Source: Simplicispira suum (GTDB lineage: Bacteria; Pseudomonadota; Gammaproteobacteria; Burkholderiales; Burkholderiaceae_C). Taken from it: DNA of 64,000 nucleotides. The translations under genes and the position numbers were made by a program. The notes below the pieces were generated by a model. It saw only the letters and a program-made list of their open reading frames with translations, ran no database searches and had not been told where the DNA came from. Positions 24,687-32,923 of the stretch are shown one piece after another (within the stretch, counting starts at the first letter, position 1; every line of letters starts with the position of its first letter). The stretch spans positions 2,108,001 through 2,172,000 of the forward strand of contig NZ_CP027669.1 of the NCBI RefSeq assembly GCF_003008595.1, written 5' to 3'.

Positions 24687-26861
24687 ATGACTACGAAAAA
24701 TCTACTCGTCGAGCTCTTTGTTGAAGAGCTGCCTCCCAAAGCGCTGCAAAAACTGGGCGATGCCTTTGCGGGCGTTCTGTTCGAGCAGCTCAAGGCGCAA
24801 GGACTGGCCACCGCAGATTCGGTGGTCACGCCCTTTGCCTCGCCGCGCCGACTGGCCGCTCAGGTGACCAACGTGGCCGACAAGGCCGCCGACAAAGCGG
24901 TGCGCCAAAAGCTCATGCCCGTCAACGTGGGCCTGGACGCCGCGGGCGCCGCCTCGCCTGCGTTGCTGAAAAAGCTGCAGGCGCTGGGTGCGGATGTCTC
25001 TGATCCAGTGGCTGCGGTTGGCGCTCTACAGCGCGCACAAGATGGCAAGGCCGAAGCCTTGTTCTACGACAGCGTGCTGCCCGGCGCCACGCTGCAGGAA
25101 GGTCTGCAAAAGGCCCTGCACGAGGCCATCGCCAAGCTGCCCATTCCCAAGGTCATGACCTACCAGTTGGAGACCGACTGTGAGCTCCCCGGCTGGAGCA
25201 GCGTGCAGTTCGTGCGCCCCGCCCACGGGCTGGTGGCGCTGCACGGCAGCGACGTGGTGCCGGTCAAGGCGCTGGGGCTCACGGCGGGCAACCGCACGCA
25301 AGGGCACCGGTTTGAGGCCAAGGTCTCCCCCGTGGTGCTCAGGGACGCGGACAGCTATGGAATGCAACTGCGCGACGAAGGCGCCGTGATTGCCAGCTTT
25401 ACCGAGCGCCGCGCCGAGATCGCACGCCAGCTGGCTGCTGCGGCCGCAAAAGTGGGCAACGGCGCCCATGCCATTGACGACGACGCCCTGCTCGACGAAG
25501 TGACCGCGCTGGTCGAGCGCCCCAATGTGCTGGTGTGCTCGTTTGAGCAGGAGTTTCTCGGCGTGCCACAGGAATGTCTGATCCTGACGATGAAGGCCAA
25601 CCAGAAGTATTTTCCGTTGCTCGACGCCGCCGGCAAGCTGACGAACCAGTTCCTGGTGGTCAGCAATATCACGCCGGAAGACGCCAGCCTGGTGATCGGC
25701 GGCAACGAGCGCGTCGTGCGCCCGCGCCTGGCGGACGCCAAGTTCTTCTTCGACCAGGACCGCAAGAAGACGCTGGCCTCGCGTGTCGAAGGCCTCGGCA
25801 AGGTGGTCTATCACAACAAGCTGGGGACGCAGGGCGAGCGCGTAGAGCGCGTGCGCACCATCGCCAAGGCGATAGCCCAGCAATTGGGCGATGGCGCGCT
25901 GGTGCAACAGGCCGACCAGGCCGCATTGCTGGCCAAGACCGACCTCGTGACCGACATGGTGGGCGAGTTCCCCGAGCTGCAAGGCACCATGGGCCGCTAC
26001 TACGCGCTCAACGATGGTCTGAGCGAGGTGGTGGCCGATGCCATTGAGGACCACTACAAGCCCCGCTTTGCCGGCGACAGCCTGCCGCGAAGCACCGTGG
26101 GCCTGGTGGTGGCGCTGGCCGACAAGCTCGAAACGCTGGTGGGCATGTTTGGCATTGGCAACCTGCCGACGGGCGACCGCGACCCATTTGCGCTGCGCCG
26201 CCATGCGCTGGGTGTGATCCGTATGCTGGTGGAGCAGGCGCTACCTTTGAATCTCGATCGATTGCTGTCGATTGGATCCAATGCGTTCGATGGATGGTTG
26301 GTAAGTCAAGGTGGTGATGCAGCGTTCAATTTCGGCTTCAATATTGCGAAGCTTGACGACTTCATCTACGACCGCCTCTCCGGCAGCCTGCGCGAGCAGG
26401 GCTTTAGCGCGCAGGAGGTGGATGCCGTGCTCGCCCTGCGCCCCCAGCGCCTGGCCTTGGTGGAAAAGCAGCTCGCGGCCGTGCGCGCCTTTGCTGCGCT
26501 CCCCGAAAGCCCGGCCCTGGCCGCCGCCAACAAGCGCGTTGCCAACATCCTCAAGAAGGCTGAGGCCGAAGGCCCGGTCGACCCGCATGTCAACCCCGAG
26601 CTGCTGCAGGAGCAGGCGGAGCAGGATCTGTACGCCGCGCTGCAGCGCTTTGTTCCCGAAGCCAATGCCCAGTTCGAGGCCGGCGACTTCACCGCGTCGC
26701 TGCAGACCCTGGCCGTGCTGCGCGCGCCGGTGGACGCTTTCTTTGACGACGTCATGGTCAACGCCGAGCAAATGGATCTGCGGCTCAACCGCCAGGGGCT
26801 GCTTAAAAGCCTGCATCTGGCGATGAATCGCGTCGCCGATCTCTCGCGCTTGGCGGTGTGA
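24687..26861 (+). CDS. glyS: Glycyl-tRNA synthetase beta subunit
   Basis: A 724-residue beta subunit that binds tRNA-Gly for the alpha subunit. The N-terminus L-L-V-E-L-F-V-E-E-L-P-P-K-A-L is the family signature; H-R-F (near residue 210), an HD-like helical region and the C-terminal anticodon-binding helices (F-F-D-D-V-M-V-N-A-E) follow in order. Full length. Its TGA overlaps the GTG of the next gene. Confidence 0.95.
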   Translation: MTTKNLLVELFVEELPPKALQKLGDAFAGVLFEQLKAQGLATADSVVTPFASPRRLAAQVTNVADKAADKAVRQKLMPVNVGLDAAGAASPALLKKLQALGADVSDPVAAVGALQRAQDGKAEALFYDSVLPGATLQEGLQKALHEAIAKLPIPKVMTYQLETDCELPGWSSVQFVRPAHGLVALHGSDVVPVKALGLTAGNRTQGHRFEAKVSPVVLRDADSYGMQLRDEGAVIASFTERRAEIARQLAAAAAKVGNGAHAIDDDALLDEVTALVERPNVLVCSFEQEFLGVPQECLILTMKANQKYFPLLDAAGKLTNQFLVVSNITPEDASLVIGGNERVVRPRLADAKFFFDQDRKKTLASRVEGLGKVVYHNKLGTQGERVERVRTIAKAIAQQLGDGALVQQADQAALLAKTDLVTDMVGEFPELQGTMGRYYALNDGLSEVVADAIEDHYKPRFAGDSLPRSTVGLVVALADKLETLVGMFGIGNLPTGDRDPFALRRHALGVIRMLVEQALPLNLDRLLSIGSNAFDGWLVSQGGDAAFNFGFNIAKLDDFIYDRLSGSLREQGFSAQEVDAVLALRPQRLALVEKQLAAVRAFAALPESPALAAANKRVANILKKAEAEGPVDPHVNPELLQEQAEQDLYAALQRFVPEANAQFEAGDFTASLQTLAVLRAPVDAFFDDVMVNAEQMDLRLNRQGLLKSLHLAMNRVADLSRLAV

Positions 26862-27472
26862 GCCTGGGCGGCGCGCTGCAGGAAGCCGGCAGCCGCAGGC
26901 GCCGGGCGGCGCTGGCCCTGGCGTTGGGCCCGCCCATGTGGCTCGCTTCCGTTCGGGCGTGGCTTGAATGGCAGGACGGCCGGCATCCGCCGACGCCAGC
27001 GTTTTCCGTCGCGCCCCTGCCGGTTTCCGATTCTGTCGGCGCGCTGTTTCTGCCCTGGCTGCTTGCCGCTTTGGCGCTGGTGCTCCTGGCGGCTGGGTTG
27101 TGGTGGTGGTGGCAGCGCGGCGGCGCGCGCGCCGTGCAGCGCCTGCTGCTGGCCCTGTGGGCGCTGCTGTGGCTGAGCGGGTCCGGCGCGCTTTGGGTCT
27201 CCCACGCCAACACCGCGCAGCTTGCCCCGCTGCCGGCAGAGCAGGCCCGCGTGCTGGGCCTGCGCCCGCGCCCGCCCACGCTGCGCGAGGTGGGTGGCAG
27301 CGAGGTGCTGTTGGAGCTGGCCCATAGCGCCGGGCCGCAGCGGGTACGCATCAACGATGGGCGCGTGGCGCTCTGGCAGCCCGGCCAGCGTTTGCGTGTT
27401 GAGCTCGCGCAGGGGCGCTTCTACGGCCTCTACCTCACAGGCTGGGACCGGCTGGAGCCTGCGTCACAATAG
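26858..27472 (+). CDS. Small membrane protein of unknown function
   Basis: A 204-residue protein starting at GTG, overlapping the glyS stop by four bases (GTGA), so expression depends on glyS. Hydrophobic segments lie at about residues 15-33, 58-80 (L-P-W-L-L-A-A-L-A-L-V-L-L-A) and 90-110, followed by a soluble domain of about 90 residues with no motif I recognise (R-V-L-G-L-R-P-R-P-P-T-L-R-E-V-G-G; W-Q-P-G-Q-R-L-R-V-E-L). The compact beta-rich tail might be periplasmic or cytoplasmic. The coding frame is supported by continuity between glyS and gmhB and by strand-consistent codon use, not by homology. Confidence 0.6.
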   Translation: MSLGGALQEAGSRRRRAALALALGPPMWLASVRAWLEWQDGRHPPTPAFSVAPLPVSDSVGALFLPWLLAALALVLLAAGLWWWWQRGGARAVQRLLLALWALLWLSGSGALWVSHANTAQLAPLPAEQARVLGLRPRPPTLREVGGSEVLLELAHSAGPQRVRINDGRVALWQPGQRLRVELAQGRFYGLYLTGWDRLEPASQ

Positions 27473-27487
27473 CCGGATAATCGTTCC

Positions 27488-28081
27488 ATGAAACTCGTGA
27501 TTCTTGAGCGCGACGGAACCCTCAACGCGTTGACAGAGGGGGAAGAGTTCGTCGGCTCGCCTGACGACTGGCATGCCCTTCCTGGCGCGCTGGAAGCGGT
27601 GGCGCGCATCAATCGCCAGGGCTGGCATGCGGTGGTGGCCACCAACCAGGCTGGCCTGGGGCGCGGTCTGTTCGATGTGGCTGCACTCAATGCCATCCAC
27701 GCCAAGATGCACCGCCTGCTCTCGGCCGCTGGCGGACGCATTGATGCGGTCTTCTACTGTCCGCACGCGCCTGATGAGAATTGTCTGTGCCGCAAACCGG
27801 CGCCCGGGCTGCTTGAGCAAATTTGCGAACGCTACGGCGTGGATGCGGCCGATGTGCAGGTGGTGGGCTGCGGCGCCGCACATCTGCAGGCGGGCGCGGC
27901 CATCGGCGCGCAGTTGCATTGGCTGCGCTCGGTGGCATCGCCGCAGCCCTTGTCCGGTGCCCCTCTGCCAGCGGGGCTGCCGCCGCTGACGCATGTGCAC
28001 CAGGATCTGTCCGCCTTTGCCGACTACCTGGGGCGCGAGGAAACGCTGGCCAGCGCGCAGGCCGTCCCTGCGGCTCCTTGA
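27488..28081 (+). CDS. gmhB: GmhB-like HAD-family protein lacking catalytic acids
   Basis: A 197-residue homologue of D,D-heptose 1,7-bisphosphate phosphatase (LPS inner-core heptose synthesis). The zinc loop is intact (Cys91, His93, Cys99, Cys101 in C-P-H-A-P-D-E-N-C-L-C), as are A-T-N-Q-A-G-L-G-R-G and the lysine motif R-K-P-A-P-G. The nucleophile motif reads L-E-R-D-G-T-L instead of L-D-R-D-G-T, so the catalytic Asp is Glu7. The metal-binding V-G-D-x-x-x-D motif reads V-G-C-G-A-A-H (Cys128, His132). Phosphatase activity is therefore doubtful. Position after glyS fits gmhB in related bacteria, but the usual plsC-type acyltransferase gene is absent. Confidence 0.8.
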   Translation: MKLVILERDGTLNALTEGEEFVGSPDDWHALPGALEAVARINRQGWHAVVATNQAGLGRGLFDVAALNAIHAKMHRLLSAAGGRIDAVFYCPHAPDENCLCRKPAPGLLEQICERYGVDAADVQVVGCGAAHLQAGAAIGAQLHWLRSVASPQPLSGAPLPAGLPPLTHVHQDLSAFADYLGREETLASAQAVPAAP

Positions 28082-28096
28082 CGCGGGCAGGCTGGC

Positions 28097-29041
28097 ATGC
28101 AGGCACTGCTTCAACTGGCCCTGGATTTTTTCGCGCCCACTGCGGATCCTGCTTCGGCGTTCCCCGACGAAAATTTTGATCAGAATAGGCCTCTAGCGCT
28201 TATTCCACCTACGTTGAAAGCTCCTGAATCGGGAGCAAAACAAGGCCCTGGCGTGCCGGTGGCGCCCACTGCCACGCTGTTTGCGCCCACCGTTTTCCGC
28301 CATCCCCAGGCCAAGCGCGAGCTGCGTCTGGGCGATGCCATCGTGGGCTATGCGCTGGTGCGTGCGCGCCGCCGCAGCATAGGATTTTCGGTGGGGGTGG
28401 AAGGGTTGTCTGTGCGTGCACCGCAGGCGGTTACGCTGGCCGCCATCGACGCAGCGCTGCTGGCCAAGGCCGACTGGATTGTGCGCAAGTTGGGTGAAAC
28501 ACGCGAGCGCAACCGGCGCCAGCAGCATGCGCAGATCGTCTGGCGCGACGGCGTGCAACTGCCTTATCTGGGGCAACTGCTTGGCGTGCAGCTTGACCCG
28601 GCGGCGCCGGTGGTGGGGCGGCTGGTGGCTCTTCCCGATGCGCTGCCGACGCTGCACCTGGGTTTGCCCCTGAGTGCCACGCCGCAGCAAATGCGCGACA
28701 CCGTGCAGGCCTGGTTGGGCCGCAGCGCACGCGCGCATTTCACCCAGCGGCTGGATCATTTCGCGCCGTCTATGGGCGTGCGCTGGCAGCGCCTGGCGCT
28801 CACCAATGCCCGCACGCGCTGGGGCAGTGCGCGCAGCGACGGCTCAATCCGCCTCAACTGGCGTTTGATGCACTTTGCTCCGGAAGTGCTCGACTATGTG
28901 GTGGTGCACGAATTGGCCCACTTGCGTGTCATGGACCACAGCCCGCGCTTCTGGGCCGAAGTGGCGGCCGTGTTGCCGAACTATGCGCAGCTGCGTCAGC
29001 GCCTGCGCGAAGAAACCGCGCCCAATTGGGACACTGACTGA
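28097..29041 (+). CDS. YgjP-like (DUF45) zinc metallopeptidase
   Basis: A 314-residue protein of the YgjP/WLM-type metallopeptidase family. The C-terminal domain has R-W-G-S-A-R-S-D-G-S-I-R-L-N-W-R-L, the zinc motif H-E-L-A-H at 271-275 with a third ligand near His281 (V-M-D-H-S-P-R-F-W), and N-Y-A-Q-L-R. Substrates are unknown. The first 60 residues are an unusual low-homology extension; residues about 31-48 are encoded by a dispersed repeat (family B) that reads through in frame. The true start could lie downstream of the repeat, but no better initiation codon with a ribosome binding site is seen. Confidence 0.85.
   Translation: MQALLQLALDFFAPTADPASAFPDENFDQNRPLALIPPTLKAPESGAKQGPGVPVAPTATLFAPTVFRHPQAKRELRLGDAIVGYALVRARRRSIGFSVGVEGLSVRAPQAVTLAAIDAALLAKADWIVRKLGETRERNRRQQHAQIVWRDGVQLPYLGQLLGVQLDPAAPVVGRLVALPDALPTLHLGLPLSATPQQMRDTVQAWLGRSARAHFTQRLDHFAPSMGVRWQRLALTNARTRWGSARSDGSIRLNWRLMHFAPEVLDYVVVHELAHLRVMDHSPRFWAEVAAVLPNYAQLRQRLREETAPNWDTD
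28188..28240 (+). repeat. Dispersed repeat family B, copy 3 (inside a CDS)
   Basis: GGCCTCTAGCGCTTATTCC is followed by AAAGCTCCTGAATCGGGAGC, in which GCTCC and GGGAGC can pair, replacing the usual GCTAT/ATAGC dyad. It is translated in frame as part of the YgjP-like protein (P-L-A-L-I-P-P-T-L-K-A-P). Confidence 0.65.
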
Positions 29042-29055
29042 AGGCCGCTGCCGCT

Positions 29056-29727
29056 TCAGGCGTGCGTCAGCCAGTCTGCGTGCTCAATGTCATTGAGATG
29101 CGGCAGCGTGTTGAAGGTCTGCAGCATCAGGCGCTTGGGCGAAATGCTCATTTCACTCACTGCGCTGTTGCGAATGCGCATGTTGAGCGCAATGGTGACT
29201 TCGGGCGCCGTGCCCAGCACCTCGCCGACAGCGGTTGAGATCGGCCCGCCGCTGGACACAAGAAGGACCTTGCGGCCGGCATGGGTGTGGCGAATTTCGT
29301 CCAGCGCCGCATGCACGCCTGCGGCAAATTCGTCCCAGCTCGGCATGTCGACTGGACTGATCACGCCTGCCATCCACTGGGCCAGTGCATCGCACAACAG
29401 GCGGAAATGGTGGCGGTAGCGCTCGGGAGTGTCGGGGCGCTCCAGCGGTTCGGGGTGGACCGCGTGGATCAGCGCCAGGCTGTCGTATTCGTTCAGGCCG
29501 GGGGTGCGGGTGGCCTGCGGCGCGCCGCCCAGACCTTGCACGATGCCCGCCAGCGTTTCATCGTGCCGGCGCAGGGTTCCGCTGTACACCGCGTCAAACA
29601 CCATGCCGCGTTCGCGCCAGAACTCGCCCAGGCGCAGCGCCTGCCGGTGGCCCATGGGGCTGAGCTGGTCGTAGTTGTCGGCGCCAAACGAGGCCTGGCC
29701 GTGGCGCACGAGGTAGAGGGTTCCCAT
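29056..29727 (-). CDS. Histidine phosphatase family protein
   Basis: A 223-residue phosphoglycerate-mutase-like phosphatase. The phospho-acceptor motif L-V-R-H-G-Q-A-S is at residues 6-13; an acidic catalytic residue lies in G-L-N-E-Y-D-S, and the second His is replaced by S-S-G-G-P-I-S around residue 165. Here the canonical S-H-G motif reads S-G-G, which is seen in some family members. The substrate is unknown. It is the last gene of the amino-acid operon, 81 bp after the dehydratase gene, and converges with the YgjP-like gene across a CTGAAG/CTTCAG dyad. Confidence 0.82.
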   Translation of the reverse strand: MGTLYLVRHGQASFGADNYDQLSPMGHRQALRLGEFWRERGMVFDAVYSGTLRRHDETLAGIVQGLGGAPQATRTPGLNEYDSLALIHAVHPEPLERPDTPERYRHHFRLLCDALAQWMAGVISPVDMPSWDEFAAGVHAALDEIRHTHAGRKVLLVSSGGPISTAVGEVLGTAPEVTIALNMRIRNSAVSEMSISPKRLMLQTFNTLPHLNDIEHADWLTHA

Positions 29728-29808
29728 GCGCCCAGTGGGCCAGAACTGGGCGCGCCCGTTTGTCGCGCGGGTGACGGCTCCGTGGTCGTTGGCCCCGTCT
29801 TGCCCGTC

Positions 29809-30777
29809 TCAGGCTGCGGTCAGCACGCCAGCAAAGACATCGGCGTCCACATTGCCGCCGGTGAGCGCCAGGCCCACCACCTGGTTGGCCAGTGGTTCGC
29901 GCTCTTGCAGGGCCCCCGCCAGAGCCGCAGCGCCAGCGCCTTCAGCTGTGTTGTGGGTGTCGGTAAACAGGGCGTGCATGGCGGCGCCCACTTGCGTGTC
30001 GCTGACTTGCACGATGTGGTCGATGTGGGGCGCGATGATGGCCAGCGCCTGCGCGTCGGCCACCCGGCAGGCCATGCCGTCGGCCAGTTGGGTGGTGACG
30101 GGTGATTCCACGACGCGGCCCGCAGCCACCGAGTCGGCATAGGTGGTGGCGTGGCTGCTGACCACGCCCACGATGCGCACGCCATGGCCCAGGGCAAGCT
30201 TTGCGGCAATGGCCGAGCAGGCGCCCGAGCCCTGGCCGATGGGCACGTACACGACATCGAGCTGCGGCACAGCGCGCAAAAACTCCCACCAGTAGGTGCT
30301 GACACCGCGCAGCAGATCAAAGTGAAAGCTGGGCACCATGTGCGCGCCGCGCTCGGCGGCCAGCTGTATGGCGTGCTCGCGCGCCTCCTGGAAGTCGCTG
30401 CCGTGCTCGATGAGCGTGACGCCCAAGGCGCGCATGGCAGCATTTTTTTCGAGCGAATTGCCCTGCGGCACCACGATGGTGCAAGCCACGCCGTGCTTGC
30501 GCGCGGCCCAGCCCATGCTCTGGCCATGGTTGCCGCGCGTGGCGCTGATCACCTCGCGCGGCATGGCACCGCGTTGCGCCAGCTGGTCGAAGTAGGTCAG
30601 CCCGCCCCGAATTTTGAAGGCGCCGACGGGGGTGTGGTTTTCGTGCTTGACCCAACAAGTCGCGCCCAGGCGCTCGCTCAGCAGCGGCCAGCGGTACTGG
30701 GGTGTGGCGGGAAACTCCTGGTAGACGAGCCGGGCGGCGGCTTCGATGTCGGACAGCGTGGGCAGAACAGTGGTCAT
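29809..30777 (-). CDS. Threonine/serine dehydratase-like PLP enzyme
   Basis: A 322-residue fold-type II PLP enzyme. The PLP lysine is Lys55 in P-V-G-A-F-K-I-R-G-G, the phosphate loop is represented by G-Q-G-S-G-A-C-S, and T-R-G-N-H-G-Q-S is the substrate-binding loop. It probably deaminates threonine, serine or a hydroxy-amino acid to a keto acid; it lacks the C-terminal ACT regulatory domain of biosynthetic IlvA, so a catabolic role is likely. MTTVLPTL at 30777 is chosen; the frame from 30822 would overlap phzF. It is the fifth gene of the operon starting at the LysE exporter. Confidence 0.87.
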   Translation of the reverse strand: MTTVLPTLSDIEAAARLVYQEFPATPQYRWPLLSERLGATCWVKHENHTPVGAFKIRGGLTYFDQLAQRGAMPREVISATRGNHGQSMGWAARKHGVACTIVVPQGNSLEKNAAMRALGVTLIEHGSDFQEAREHAIQLAAERGAHMVPSFHFDLLRGVSTYWWEFLRAVPQLDVVYVPIGQGSGACSAIAAKLALGHGVRIVGVVSSHATTYADSVAAGRVVESPVTTQLADGMACRVADAQALAIIAPHIDHIVQVSDTQVGAAMHALFTDTHNTAEGAGAAALAGALQEREPLANQVVGLALTGGNVDADVFAGVLTAA

Positions 30778-30796
30778 GGACTGGTTGAAGAAGTGG

Positions 30797-31663
30797 TTAC
30801 GGAAAATGCACTCGCCCTTCAATGGCGGTCAGGCATCTCCCGCCCACCCAGACCTGGCCATCGCCATCCTGATGAATGTGCACCCGACCGGCCCGGCCCC
30901 GGCATTCGCCTTGGGCCACCCGATACGCCGCAGGTGCCAGGTTTTCAGGAATCAGCCACTGCGCCAGACTGGCGTTCAGGCTGCCGGTGACGGGGTCTTC
31001 GCTGGTGCCCAGCGAAGGCGAGAAGGCGCGGATCGCCGAGTTCGGTGTGCCATCGGTCGATGTGTCGGCAGCGATATAGGCCACGCCCACGTCCTGGCCG
31101 AGGTCGTGCAGACGGGCGTGGTCGGGCTGCAGGCCAAGTACCGCTTCGCGGCTGTCCACCAGCAACGCTAGCCAGCGTGGGCCGTTGTCGAGCACGCGGG
31201 CGGCGCGAATCTGCTGGGGCCGCAGCCCCAGTGCGCCGGTTACCAGCGCCAGCAGGGCCGGGTTGGGCTCGCTTTGCTGCATGGGCGGAGCGGCGAAGGC
31301 CAGCAGACCCTCGTTCTGGCGAATCTGCACCTGGCCCAGACCGCACTCCTGCACGACGCAGCCAGGCGTGCGTGGCTGGCCACCGGCCTGCAGCCAGGCA
31401 TGGCAACTGCCCAGCGTAGGGTGGCCGGCAAAGCTCAGCTCGCCGCTGGGCGTAAAAATGCGCACGCGGTAATCGGCGCCGCGTGCACGCCCGGCTTCGC
31501 TGGGCGGAAGCAAAAAGGTGGTCTCCGACAGGTTGGTCCAGGCGGCAAACCGTTTGAGCGTGCGCTCGGGCAGGTTTTCTGCGTCAAGCACCACGGCCAG
31601 CGGATTGCCATCACCGTGGCGTTCGCTGAACACGTCAATCTGCAGAAACGGGAGATAGGTCAC
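30797..31663 (-). CDS. PhzF-family isomerase/epimerase-like protein
   Basis: A 288-residue protein with the duplicated diaminopimelate-epimerase-like fold. The PhzF catalytic Glu47 is present in T-N-L-S-E-T-T-F, along with the second-domain signature F-A-G-H-P-T-L-G and S-E-D-P-V-T-G-S-L-N. Family members isomerise a dihydro-aromatic amine (phenazine pathway) or act on unknown substrates; no phenazine genes are nearby. In this setting an amino-acid-derived substrate is likely but unproven. It lies 24 bp after the aminotransferase gene and 19 bp before the dehydratase gene. Confidence 0.88.
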   Translation of the reverse strand: MTYLPFLQIDVFSERHGDGNPLAVVLDAENLPERTLKRFAAWTNLSETTFLLPPSEAGRARGADYRVRIFTPSGELSFAGHPTLGSCHAWLQAGGQPRTPGCVVQECGLGQVQIRQNEGLLAFAAPPMQQSEPNPALLALVTGALGLRPQQIRAARVLDNGPRWLALLVDSREAVLGLQPDHARLHDLGQDVGVAYIAADTSTDGTPNSAIRAFSPSLGTSEDPVTGSLNASLAQWLIPENLAPAAYRVAQGECRGRAGRVHIHQDGDGQVWVGGRCLTAIEGRVHFP

Positions 31664-31687
31664 GCGGCGCCCTCCAGAGCCAAACCG

Positions 31688-32878
31688 CTACAGTGTAGAG
31701 CGCTCCTGCAGTGCGCGGACGGCATCAGCCAGCGCGGCGATGCCGGTGTCAATCTGCGCGCTGCTGGCTGTCACGAAGGACAGGCGCAGGGTGCGCGGAT
31801 CGGCTTGGCCGGCATAGAACGCGGCGCCCGGAACAAAGGCCACGTTGCGCTCCACCGCCAACGCCAGCAGTGCGCTGGCGTCCATGCCTTCGGGCAGGCG
31901 CAGCCACAGGAACATGCCGCCGACGGGCCGATTCCATTGCACGTCCAGGCCGTCCATTTCCCGCTCCAGCGCTGCCAGCATGGCATCGCGTTGCAGGCGG
32001 TAGAGCGTGCGGATGGTGGGCACATGCCGATGCAGAAAACCGCCTTGCATCACCTCGACCACCATGCGCTGGTTGAAACCGGGCGTGTGCAGATCCGCGG
32101 CTTGCTTAGCCTGCAGCAGCTTGGGGAAGATTTCGGGCGGCGCCACCAGATAGCCCAGGCGCAGGCCGGGTGCCAGCACCTTGGAAAAGCTGCCAAGGTA
32201 AATGCAGCCCGCCGGGTTGCGCGCCGTCAGCGGCGCGGGCGGTGGCGCGTCGAACCACAACTCGCCGTAGGGGTTGTCTTCCAGTAGCGGCAAGCCGAGT
32301 TCGGCAGCAGTTTCCACCAGCGCGGCGCGGCGCGCTTCGCTCATGGTGCGGCCGGTCGGGTTCTGGAAATTGGGCAGTACATACAGAAAACGCGCCTTGT
32401 CGGTGCCGCTGCCCGCCAGGCGGGCCAGCGCATCGATCTGCACGCCCTCGTCGTCGCTGGGAACCGATTGCACCACGGGTTCCATGGGTGCAAAGGCCTG
32501 TAGCGCGCCCAGATAGGTGGGGGTTTCGACCAGCACGCGGCTGCCGGGGTCGATCAGCACTTTGGCCACCAGGTCCAGGCCCTGCTGCGAGCCGGTAGTG
32601 ATGAGCACCTGCGCCGGGTCCACGTCCCAGGGCAACTGCGCTGCCACCGCTTCGCGCAGCGGACCGTAGCCCTCACTGGCGGCGTACTGCAGGGAGGCCG
32701 CGCCGTCGTGTTGCAGCACGGCAGCGCAGGCGCGCGCAAAGTCGTCCACCGGAAAAGTGCGCGGAGACGGCAAGCCACCGGCCAGGCTGACGATGCCCGG
32801 TTTCTCTGTGAGTTTCAGAATTTCGCGGATGACCGAGGGGTTCATCTTTTCGGTGCGCGTGGCAAGTGTCCAGGACAT
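31688..32878 (-). CDS. Class I/II aminotransferase (2-aminoadipate/MocR-type)
   Basis: A 396-residue fold-type I PLP aminotransferase. It begins with the signature K-M-N-P-S-V-I-R-E-I-L-K; PLP-binding Lys233 lies in G-S-F-S-K-V-L-A-P-G-L-R-L-G, P-N-F-Q-N-P-T-G near 170 carries the cofactor-contacting Asn, and R-L-S-F is the C-terminal carboxylate-binding Arg block. This subgroup includes 2-aminoadipate (LysN) and broad-range aromatic/branched-chain aminotransferases. MSWTLATR at 32878 has AAGGAGA upstream. It is co-oriented and closely spaced with the exporters and PhzF. Confidence 0.88.
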   Translation of the reverse strand: MSWTLATRTEKMNPSVIREILKLTEKPGIVSLAGGLPSPRTFPVDDFARACAAVLQHDGAASLQYAASEGYGPLREAVAAQLPWDVDPAQVLITTGSQQGLDLVAKVLIDPGSRVLVETPTYLGALQAFAPMEPVVQSVPSDDEGVQIDALARLAGSGTDKARFLYVLPNFQNPTGRTMSEARRAALVETAAELGLPLLEDNPYGELWFDAPPPAPLTARNPAGCIYLGSFSKVLAPGLRLGYLVAPPEIFPKLLQAKQAADLHTPGFNQRMVVEVMQGGFLHRHVPTIRTLYRLQRDAMLAALEREMDGLDVQWNRPVGGMFLWLRLPEGMDASALLALAVERNVAFVPGAAFYAGQADPRTLRLSFVTASSAQIDTGIAALADAVRALQERSTL

Positions 32879-32923
32879 GCAAGTCTCCTTGGGTTGGGAA
32901 GGTGCGCTCACTGGTGCCGGGGT

